A stretch of 5,482 nucleotides of DNA from Campylobacterota bacterium (GTDB lineage: Bacteria; Campylobacterota; Campylobacteria; Campylobacterales; Sulfurovaceae), in the NCBI GenBank assembly GCA_030595845.1, contig JAUVCL010000130.1:1-5482 (forward strand). The letters run 5' to 3'. Shown piece after piece: positions 1 through 4,414 of this stretch. Below the pieces are notes generated by a model. The model saw nothing but the letters and a program-made list of their open reading frames with translations. It was not told where the DNA came from and searched no databases. Each line of letters starts with the position of its first letter. Position 1 is the stretch's first letter. A program made the translations under genes and the position numbers.

Positions 1-1
1 A

Positions 2-100
2 CTTTCCAATCAATTAAGCACGATGTCTAGGGAGTTGGGACAAAATCCAAGTTCATTACTGTTTAAATCAAGAGAATCAAGAAGAGGACCAGGAGAATGA
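2..100 (+). CDS. MCE/MlaD-like lipid-transport substrate-binding protein, C-terminal end only
   Basis: Only the last 32 codons of this gene lie in the window; it runs off the left edge and stops at TGA 98-100. The visible tail contains LSRELGQNPSSLLF followed by a basic stretch and RGPGE. The pattern SRELxQNPSSLLF...GPGE closes many MCE-domain proteins of the MlaD/PqiB/Ttg2C type, periplasmic membrane-anchored parts of ABC systems that move phospholipids or other lipids between the membranes. The MCE domain itself is outside the window, so the family call rests on this short tail. It is strengthened by the gene 33 bp downstream, which encodes an ABC-transport auxiliary lipoprotein, the usual partner of these proteins. 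The two genes are on the same strand and very probably in one operon. Confidence 0.72.
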   Translation, partial: LSNQLSTMSRELGQNPSSLLFKSRESRRGPGE

Positions 101-133
101 CAAGAATTAAAATTCAGTACAGGGAGGCACTAA

Positions 134-718
134 ATGCCGAGACTTAAAAAAAAGTTTGTATTGATCAGTCTATTTGTTGGATTAGTAGGGTGTTCAAAAG
201 CACCGGCACTAAAAGTATATAGTTTAAATGTTCCAACTGTAGGTACGGCACAGAGCAATAGCTATCGTAGTAAAAGTGTTAAAGTGACTTACCCTCAGAG
301 TCTAAGAGAACAGATGTCTCAAAAAATGAATTTTTCATATAGTAGTAGTGACCGAGGGACATATCAGAATTCTGAATGGTCAAACGATATGAGTAAACTT
401 TTGCAAGGCACCTTTATAGAAGTACTGGATAGTGCTAAACTCTTTAAAGTGGTACTTTCAGACACAACAACACTTAAAGAAAATTATCGCTTGGAAAGTA
501 ATGTTTTTGCTTTTGAACATAGAGTGAGAGGTACGCAGTCTTATGCTTTTATCTCCATACAATTTACACTGATAAATGCAGATACAGGGAAATTGGTTAA
601 AAGTAGAAGATTTTCTTATCAGGAAGTAACTCCGAGCATTAATGCTGAGGGATACGCAAACGCAACTAATGTTGCTTTGGCTAGGTTGAGTAAAGACTTA
701 GTAGGGTGGTTGCGTTAG
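134..718 (+). CDS. ABC-type transport auxiliary lipoprotein (PqiC/Mla-associated type)
   Basis: Predicted lipoprotein of 194 residues. The N-terminus is basic (RLKKK at 3-7), followed by a hydrophobic stretch (8-19) and a lipobox LVGC with the acylated Cys at residue 20. Ser at +2 would suggest outer-membrane sorting by the enteric rule. The mature part fits the ABC-transport auxiliary lipoprotein family (PF03886-like). It has an early LxVPTVG-type strand segment, a central SNDMSKLLQGTFIEVLDSAK segment, FxSIQFTL-like beta strands around 139-147, and a closing helix ANATNVALARLSKDLVGWL that resembles the usual end of that family. Such proteins act in the envelope with MCE proteins in lipid transport. 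The start is an ATG with AGGGAGG at 121-127, six bases away. It lies 33 bp after an MCE-like gene, probably in the same operon, and a hairpin terminator follows. The substrate cannot be told. Confidence 0.78.
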   Translation: MPRLKKKFVLISLFVGLVGCSKAPALKVYSLNVPTVGTAQSNSYRSKSVKVTYPQSLREQMSQKMNFSYSSSDRGTYQNSEWSNDMSKLLQGTFIEVLDSAKLFKVVLSDTTTLKENYRLESNVFAFEHRVRGTQSYAFISIQFTLINADTGKLVKSRRFSYQEVTPSINAEGYANATNVALARLSKDLVGWLR

Positions 719-746
719 GTTTTATTTTATGTTATCATACGTTTGA

Positions 747-775
747 AGAGAGAGTTTTACCTCTCTCTGTGTTTT
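747..775 (+). terminator. Hairpin terminator of the MCE/lipoprotein operon
   Basis: An 8-bp perfect stem, AGAGAGAG (747-754) with CTCTCTCT (761-768), closes a 6-nt loop TTTTAC and is followed by GTGTTTT. It begins 29 bp after the lipoprotein stop. The T-tract is short, so termination may be partial. On the minus strand the same hairpin lies just after the stop of the candidate mini-gene at 774-839, but there it is followed by TCAAAC rather than a T run, so it fits the plus strand better. Confidence 0.6.
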
Positions 776-839
776 AACGATTACTTAGCCATCGTAAGAT
801 AGCAAGTATTATCGCTAGTATGAAAATAATAGTGTTCAT
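774..839 (-). CDS. Candidate 21-residue hydrophobic membrane peptide
   Basis: A short minus-strand frame of 21 codons plus TAA. It starts at ATG 839-837, with AAGGGTGG (848-855) eight bases upstream as a Shine-Dalgarno sequence. The peptide begins MNTIIFILAIILAIL and ends RWLSNR: one hydrophobic segment of about 15 residues and a short basic, Trp-containing tail, enough for one membrane span. A sigma70-like promoter at 936-964 points at it, and the predicted leader of about 90 nt can fold. Size, composition and structured leader recall the toxins of type I toxin-antitoxin systems (TisB, DinQ, Ibs, Helicobacter AapA classes) and also small regulatory membrane proteins. No sequence homology to any of these is claimed. 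No antisense RNA promoter was identified with confidence. A 21-codon frame in AT-rich DNA can arise by chance, so this remains a candidate. Confidence 0.35.
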   Translation of the reverse strand: MNTIIFILAIILAILRWLSNR

Positions 840-858
840 TATTTTCACCACCCTTCAC

Positions 859-927
859 AGTCATTATTTGACTAGAAGTTCAAACAGCAGTCGTAACCTG
901 TTGTTTGATACAACATAATCAGACTGC
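859..927 (-). other. Structured leader of the candidate mini-gene
   Basis: Between the predicted promoter and the mini-gene start the RNA can form a two-tier stem. GCAGTC/GACTGC (887-892 with 922-927, 6 bp) encloses GTTGT/ACAAC (900-904 with 910-914, loop of 5). A separate small hairpin AGTCA/TGACT (859-863 with 869-873, loop of 5) lies directly before the Shine-Dalgarno sequence. A further complementarity, CGTAA (892-896) with TTACG (929-933), would cross the first stem, but its 929-933 arm sits at the predicted transcription start and may not be in the RNA. These pairings are read directly from the sequence; a regulatory role is inference. Confidence 0.3.
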
Positions 928-935
928 ATTACGAT

Positions 936-964
936 ATTATCTAAGTTTTTTAATCGATGTTGAA
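936..964 (-). promoter_or_regulatory. Predicted sigma70 promoter toward the 774-839 mini-gene
   Basis: On the minus strand, -10 GATAAT (936-941) and -35-like TTCAAC (959-964) are separated by 17 bp that include an A/T-rich run. Transcription would start near 929 and give a leader of about 90 nt. The -35 touches the AT palindrome 965-985, so a protein bound there, or the hisS termination event, could affect this promoter. Confidence 0.4.
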
Positions 965-985
965 AATATGTCATATTGACATATT
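965..985 (-). terminator. AT-rich palindrome after hisS: weak terminator or operator
   Basis: A perfect 9-bp inverted repeat, AATATGTCA (965-973) and TGACATATT (977-985), with a 3-nt centre, lies 2 bp beyond the hisS stop. On the minus strand the stem runs straight into TTC with no long T tract, so it would be a weak intrinsic terminator for the ubiX-hisS operon. The core TGTCA-N3-TGACA is also a plausible two-fold operator for a dimeric regulator, and it abuts the predicted promoter at 936-964. The sequence alone cannot choose between the two roles. Confidence 0.4.
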
Positions 986-987
986 AT

Positions 988-2199
988 TTAAAATTTATTG
1001 ATTAAAATAGTAGACTCTTCTTTACTTTCCAGATCTTTTACCCAAACCGTACCATTAGCCAATTCATCTTCACCGATGAGAACACAGTAACGTGCCTTGA
1101 CTTTATCTGCACCTTTCATGTGGCTTTTAAATCCTTTTGAGTTGTACTCCAGGGTTACTTTTGTCTCTTTTCTTTTTGCTGTAGCTAGAGGAAAGAGGGC
1201 TTCTACAGCTTCTTCTACCATCGCACCCATATAGATACCGTCACGTGTAACTTCTGGCATCTGTACCAGTTCCATGATACGTTCTATCCCTATGGCAAAA
1301 CCAACAGCAGGGGTAGGTTTACCGTCTAAAAATTCTACCAGTTTATCATAACGTCCACCACCTGCAATAGCAGACTGTGAACCGATATCATTAGAGACAA
1401 ACTCAAAGGCTGTTTTGTTGTAGTAGTCAAGTCCACGTACAAGATTAGTGTCTATCTCATACTTGATACCAGCTTTATCGAGAAGGACAGTCAGTTTGTT
1501 AAAGTCTGTGTCACATTCGCCACAAAGGTTTTTTATGAGTTTTGGAGAGTTGACCAGTAATGTCTGACAGGCGGTATTTTTACAGTCAAGTACACGGATA
1601 GGGTTAGAGTCTATACGTCTGTTACAATCTTCACAAAGTTCTTCCTGTGTCTCTCTTAAAAACCCTACAAGGTTTTGTTTATAGGGAGGCATACAAGCTG
1701 TACAGCCAAGTGAATTGATCTGAAGGTCAAAACCTATGCCTAGTTCTGAGAAGATCTGGCTTATCATGGTAATGATCGTGAAGTCCTCATATACAGAAGC
1801 TTCTCCAAAACTTTCACAGCCAAACTGATGAAATTCTCTTAAACGACCTTTCTGTGGTCTCTCATAACGGAACATAGGCCCAAAATAGTAAAATTTTTGT
1901 TTCACAGGTTGACGGTCAAGCTTAGCAGAAATAAAAGCACGAACCACACCAGCGGTACCTTCCGGACGCATACAGACATCGTTACCACCTTTGTCTTCAA
2001 ACTGGTACATCTCTTTAGAGACGATGTCACTACTGTCACCTACTGAACGTTTAAACAGTGCAGTCTCTTCAAGGATAGGTGTTTCAATGTAGCCATACCC
2101 ATACTTTTTTGCAACACCTATGGCAGTGGTTACAATGTGTACAAAACGTTGGCTATCGTCAAAAGTGAGGTCTTTCATACCTCTGAGTGGATTTATCAT
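988..2199 (-). CDS. hisS: Histidyl-tRNA synthetase
   Basis: Class II aminoacyl-tRNA synthetase that charges tRNA-His with histidine in the cytoplasm. At 403 residues it is slightly short for the family. The N-terminal MINPLRGMKDL and IETPILE (39-45) belong to motif 1. Motif 2 is FRYERPQKGRLREFHQ (110-125), the histidine-specific loop is RGLDYY (255-260), and motif 3 is GFAIGIERI (300-308). The C-terminal anticodon-binding domain begins near 322. Between motif 2 and RGLDYY lie eight cysteines (166, 169, 189, 192, 206, 211, 226, 229) in CxxC-like pairs, a possible metal site. The ATG start has AAGGA at 2207-2211, seven bases away. It is the last gene of the ubiX-coaD-tmk-hisS operon, separated from tmk by 95 bp that hold a REP pair. 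A TATAAT at 2294-2299 (minus strand) could be a weak extra -10, but no good -35 was seen. Confidence 0.97.
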   Translation of the reverse strand: MINPLRGMKDLTFDDSQRFVHIVTTAIGVAKKYGYGYIETPILEETALFKRSVGDSSDIVSKEMYQFEDKGGNDVCMRPEGTAGVVRAFISAKLDRQPVKQKFYYFGPMFRYERPQKGRLREFHQFGCESFGEASVYEDFTIITMISQIFSELGIGFDLQINSLGCTACMPPYKQNLVGFLRETQEELCEDCNRRIDSNPIRVLDCKNTACQTLLVNSPKLIKNLCGECDTDFNKLTVLLDKAGIKYEIDTNLVRGLDYYNKTAFEFVSNDIGSQSAIAGGGRYDKLVEFLDGKPTPAVGFAIGIERIMELVQMPEVTRDGIYMGAMVEEAVEALFPLATAKRKETKVTLEYNSKGFKSHMKGADKVKARYCVLIGEDELANGTVWVKDLESKEESTILINKF

Positions 2200-2220
2200 G
2201 GAGTGTTCCTTGTATTCAAA

Positions 2221-2279
2221 GGTGCGTTGGCAAACGCACCCTACGGTGATTTCTTGTAGGGTGCGTTTGCCAACGCACC
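2221..2279. repeat. REP pair (BIME-like): perfect 24-bp inverted repeat between tmk and hisS
   Basis: The arms 2221-2244 and 2256-2279 are exact reverse complements (24 of 24) around an 11-nt spacer. Each arm is itself a hairpin: GGTGCGTT, loop GGCA, AACGCACC on the left, and GGTGCGTT, loop TGCC, AACGCACC on the right. The right unit is preceded by GTAG and the left is followed by CTAC. A GTAG foot next to a GC-rich palindrome is the hallmark of REP elements mobilised by RAYT (TnpA-REP, Y1 transposase-like) proteins; two units in inverted orientation make a BIME. No RAYT gene is in the window. The RNA can fold as one long stem or as two short ones. It would be transcribed between tmk and hisS, where it could affect mRNA stability or read-through. 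Confidence 0.9.
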
Positions 2280-2294
2280 GAATAATTGATGGAA

Positions 2295-2870
2295 TTATAC
2301 CTTCAAGTAGGTTAGTATCGTTTGATGGATGTTCTCTATCTCATCTGTAGCATCTATAAACAGATGGGGGATACCAAGTCTAATAATACTTTGTTTCATA
2401 TGTTCCTGTACGGTTAAGAGGTATTCAAGTCCTCTTAGTTCTATACCGTCAAGTGTTTTGGCAGAGGTTCGCTCTTTCAAGGTTTTCATATCGGTTAAAA
2501 ACAAAATGACCTTGTCTGGGAAATGCCCTTCAAGTGCAAACATGTTCAGTGAAACCAATTCATCAAAATCAAAGTCACCATTGGCAAGGGCGTAGCCTAT
2601 CCCTGAAAGAAACCCTCTGTCAGATATGATCACTTTGTCTTTATTGGGTGCAATGACTTCCTGATAATGTTCGGCACGGTCTGCTAAAAAAAGCAGCAGT
2701 TCTGCCCGCTTGGAAGCTAAAGCATCAGTAAGGAGTATCTCTCTGGCTTTTTTCCCAAAAGGTGTGCCTCCCGGTTCATGTGTGACTATGATCTCAGGAT
2801 ATTTTTGTGAGATAAGGTCTATTTGTGTGCTTTTGCCACAGGTGTCTATGCCTTCAAAAAGTACATACAT
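2295..2870 (-). CDS. tmk: Thymidylate (dTMP) kinase
   Basis: Phosphorylates dTMP to dTDP with ATP in the cytoplasm, an essential step in dTTP supply. The length of 191 residues is close to the family norm of about 200. The P-loop is FEGIDTCGKST (5-15), followed by the substrate-side motif HEPGGT (31-36). A DR pair lies at 84-85 in SDRGFLSGIGYA, where many family members have DRY and a following SxxAYQ; Gly86 is a small departure. The LID region ERTSAKTLDGIELRGLEYL spans about 133-151. The ATG overlaps the coaD stop by one base (TAATG). AAGGAG (2882-2887), eleven bases upstream inside the end of coaD, serves as ribosome binding site, so translation is probably coupled. The TAA stop is 15 bp before the REP pair. 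Confidence 0.96.
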   Translation of the reverse strand: MYVLFEGIDTCGKSTQIDLISQKYPEIIVTHEPGGTPFGKKAREILLTDALASKRAELLLFLADRAEHYQEVIAPNKDKVIISDRGFLSGIGYALANGDFDFDELVSLNMFALEGHFPDKVILFLTDMKTLKERTSAKTLDGIELRGLEYLLTVQEHMKQSIIRLGIPHLFIDATDEIENIHQTILTYLKV

Positions 2871-3355
2871 TAGCTTCTGTACTCCTTTATCATTTGGAGT
2901 GCAGTAGGGTGTAAGAGGTGGTCTACTTTACCATCAAAAGGCAAGATAGAACGAACGACCGAAGAACTAACATAACCATACTCTAGGCTAGGCATAAGAA
3001 AGATAGTCTCTAATTCTTTTTTGAGTGAAGTGTTGGCATAACCCATTTGGAGTTCATACTCGAAGTCACTGACCGCTCGTAGCCCACGTATGATGATGTT
3101 TGCATCTAGTTCATCTGAGAGGTCTACAAGTAAACCTTCAAGGCGCACAACTTTAATTTTAGGAAACTCTTTGGTAGTAGCTTCAACCATAGCTATGCGT
3201 TGTTCTATTGTGAACATAGGCTTTTTAGAATCACTTTTTGCCACGGCTATGGTAATCTCATCAAACATCTTACATGCACGTTCCATAATGTCTAAATGTC
3301 CTACTGTTACTGGATCAAAGGTTCCTGGATATATTGCTTTTGTATGTTTACCCAT
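2870..3355 (-). CDS. coaD: Phosphopantetheine adenylyltransferase
   Basis: Transfers AMP from ATP to 4'-phosphopantetheine to form dephospho-CoA, the penultimate step of CoA synthesis. It is a nucleotidyltransferase of the HxGH superfamily. Numbered from the chosen start (161 residues), YPGTFDPVTVGH (9-20) is the nucleotide-binding motif with TxGH at 17-20, RGLRAVSDFEYE (90-101) is a conserved substrate-side segment, and SSSVVR (130-135) is the C-terminal ATP-binding motif. The start at 3355 was preferred because it gives a TAATG overlap with ubiX, as at the coaD/tmk junction, and has GAGATGG 5 bases upstream. An ATG three codons earlier (3364) is possible and gives 164 residues, but lacks a well-spaced ribosome site. 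The last codons contain the tmk ribosome binding site. Confidence 0.96.
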   Translation of the reverse strand: MGKHTKAIYPGTFDPVTVGHLDIMERACKMFDEITIAVAKSDSKKPMFTIEQRIAMVEATTKEFPKIKVVRLEGLLVDLSDELDANIIIRGLRAVSDFEYELQMGYANTSLKKELETIFLMPSLEYGYVSSSVVRSILPFDGKVDHLLHPTALQMIKEYRS

Positions 3356-3876
3356 TATTTCCATCTCTCATATAAATTATTTTCAATGCCTAAGACATCG
3401 TACCACTTGCCAATGATAAACTTTTCCATATCTTCTAAGGAAGAAGACTCAGAGTAGTACCCCATCACGGGTGGAGCTATAATGACTCCCAGGGTTGCCA
3501 ATTTTTGCATATTTTCCAAGGCTATGGCAGAAAAAGGTAACTCACGCGGTGCTAACAGTAGTTTCTTTTGCTCTTTTATGGCCACAGCAGCAACTCTTGT
3601 AGGAAGGTTGTCCGAGATCCCACAAGCCACCTTTGCCAAAGTATTCATACTGCAAGGAATTATGGCTGTCGCATCCACGCTAAATGAACCAGAGGAAATG
3701 GATGCTGCAATGTTTTGAGAGGAGTGCAGAGTGACTTTTTTATTTTCAAAAGACTCTACTGTAAGCGCATTGTCAGAGACTACAACATGTACTTCAATGT
3801 TCGCAGGTAAATAGTCGACAAATTTCTTGCCAAGCTGAACGCCACTTGCACCGGTGATTGCTACGACGAGTTTCAC
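3355..3876 (-). CDS. ubiX: Flavin prenyltransferase UbiX
   Basis: Makes prenylated FMN from FMN and dimethylallyl phosphate, the cofactor of UbiD-type decarboxylases. In Campylobacterota this probably serves menaquinone/futalosine-type or aromatic-acid decarboxylation rather than ubiquinone; that is inference. The 173 residues show the N-terminal flavin motif ITGASGVQLG (7-16), the conserved PCSMNTLAKVACGISDNL segment (74-91), PRELPFS (110-116), APPVMGYY (134-141), and a closing YERW (169-172) resembling the family's C-terminal RW. The start is GTG at 3876-3874, with AGGT and AAGGG just upstream. It is the first gene of the ubiX-coaD-tmk-hisS operon. Its ribosome site lies almost against the palindrome pair 3894-4002, and its promoter is on the far side of that repeat. 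Confidence 0.95.
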   Translation of the reverse strand: MKLVVAITGASGVQLGKKFVDYLPANIEVHVVVSDNALTVESFENKKVTLHSSQNIAASISSGSFSVDATAIIPCSMNTLAKVACGISDNLPTRVAAVAIKEQKKLLLAPRELPFSAIALENMQKLATLGVIIAPPVMGYYSESSSLEDMEKFIIGKWYDVLGIENNLYERWK

Positions 3877-3893
3877 TTTACCTATCCCTTACT

Positions 3894-4002
3894 CTCGTTC
3901 CCATGCTTAGCGTGGGAATGCATATATCAGTTTTTGCGATATAGAACTATATTTCCAATATAAAATTCAAGTATGCATTCCCACGCAAAGCATGGGAACG
4001 AG
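3894..4002. repeat. Second REP-like inverted pair in the ubiX leader
   Basis: The arms 3894-3924 and 3972-4002 (31 nt each) are reverse complements with a single mismatch (3909 against 3987), around a 47-nt AT-rich spacer. Each arm holds its own small hairpin: TTCCCATGC, loop TTA, GCGTGGGAA on the left (one G-T wobble), and TTCCCACGC, loop AAA, GCATGGGAA on the right. Each unit has a CTCG/CGAG outer edge and a TGCATA inner edge. CTCGTTCCCA...TGGGAATGCAT-type palindromes are, to my recollection, widely scattered in environmental Proteobacteria, but I could not check this. The sequence is unrelated to the repeat at 2221-2279. It lies between the ubiX promoter and the ubiX start, so it forms most of the mRNA leader, and no transposase is nearby. 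Confidence 0.85.
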
Positions 4003-4031
4003 GTCTTATTTATATTTATTTTATTAAAAAG

Positions 4032-4062
4032 ATTATAGCAAAAGTAATTAAAAGAGTGTCAA
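4032..4062 (-). promoter_or_regulatory. Main promoter of the ubiX-coaD-tmk-hisS operon
   Basis: On the minus strand there is a perfect -10 TATAAT (4032-4037) preceded by CTTTTGC, and a TTGACA (4057-4062). The spacer is 19 bp, longer than the usual 17, but T-rich runs between the two boxes match the Campylobacterota sigma70 style, which depends more on the -10 and periodic T tracts than on a -35. The start site would be near 4025, giving a leader of about 150 nt that contains the palindrome pair 3894-4002. Confidence 0.65.
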
Positions 4063-4105
4063 CCAAGCATATTCAGAAAAAAAATATTTCGAAAATGACC
4101 TTATC

Positions 4106-4149
4106 TATAATCTATAGATCTATTATACTGCCAGAATATTATATAGGAG
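4106..4149 (+). promoter_or_regulatory. Promoter region and ribosome binding site of the 4154 gene
   Basis: Two -10 candidates face right: TATAAT (4106-4111) and TATACT (4124-4129). The second would leave an 18-nt leader. No clear -35 is seen. Three CTAT-type repeats (from 4105, 4112 and 4120) and a perfect 10-bp palindrome ATCTATAGAT (4110-4119) overlap the promoter and might be a regulator site. AGGAG at 4145-4149 is the ribosome binding site. The region lies back to back with the ubiX promoter. Confidence 0.4.
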
Positions 4150-4153
4150 TGTC

Positions 4154-4414
4154 TTGAATGAAAAATATAATTTTGATCAGCCATGGAAAACAATTGCAAT
4201 GACTATCTCTTATCATCAACAGTTATTTTCTTTGCAGAAGCAATTAATGCGGGAATATCTCTACTATAAACAAGGAGATATAACAGAAGAAGAGTATCGT
4301 ATCCGGGCTAAGCCCATTGATATAGGAATAAGTACTTTGGAAATGTCTATTCTTCGGGACACTCTTGGTTTGAAAGAAGCATTTTTACCACATATTCAGA
4401 AGCCAAAGTCTTAG
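4154..4414 (+). CDS. Small hypothetical protein, 86 residues, start uncertain
   Basis: I do not recognise this protein. It is soluble-looking and mostly helical. A Tyr/Gln-rich segment (TISYHQQLFSLQKQLMREYL, about 17-36) is followed by an acidic turn GDITEEEYRIRAKPID (41-56) and a segment rich in Leu and Met (ISTLEMSILRDTLGLKEAF). No signal peptide, membrane segment or metal motif is seen. In this frame the only start with a Shine-Dalgarno sequence is TTG 4154, just four bases after AGGAG. An out-of-frame ATG at 4158 has ideal spacing but ends after 14 codons, overlapping an in-frame ATG at 4199 (ATGA) that would give 71 residues. One extra A in the A5 run 4160-4165 region would put ATG 4158 in frame. 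Its last 68 bp overlap the convergent gene 4347-5273. Confidence 0.6.
   Translation: MNEKYNFDQPWKTIAMTISYHQQLFSLQKQLMREYLYYKQGDITEEEYRIRAKPIDIGISTLEMSILRDTLGLKEAFLPHIQKPKS

Noticed and set aside
859..933. Leader folding considered as a known riboswitch or T-box
   Set aside because: No recognised aptamer core or T-box sequence is visible; stems are short (5-6 bp) and the downstream frame is a hydrophobic peptide, not a metabolic gene.
2221..2279. Long hairpin read as an intrinsic terminator of tmk
   Set aside because: No T tract follows on the minus strand and hisS, in the same direction, has no convincing promoter of its own; the nested palindromes with GTAG feet fit a REP pair better.
2120..2907. 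Three plus-strand open frames (2120-2350, 2329-2595, 2710-2907) opposite hisS and tmk
   Set aside because: They lie antisense to well-supported enzymes, carry no recognisable motif and have Ser-rich shadow-like composition; the minus-strand reading explains the sequence.
3090..3718. Plus-strand open frames 3090-3416 and 3482-3718 opposite coaD and ubiX
   Set aside because: They are shadows of coaD and ubiX, whose catalytic motifs run unbroken on the minus strand.
2221..4002. Repeated palindromes considered as CRISPR repeats or transposon terminal inverted repeats
   Set aside because: There are only two units per family, in inverted orientation with no regular spacers. The spacers of 11 and 47 nt hold no transposase, and no target-site duplication was seen.
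4300..4320. GGGC-TTA-GCCC mini-palindrome downstream of the XRE gene, considered as its terminator
   Set aside because: The stem is only 4 bp with no T tract, and it lies in the coding sequence of the convergent small gene.
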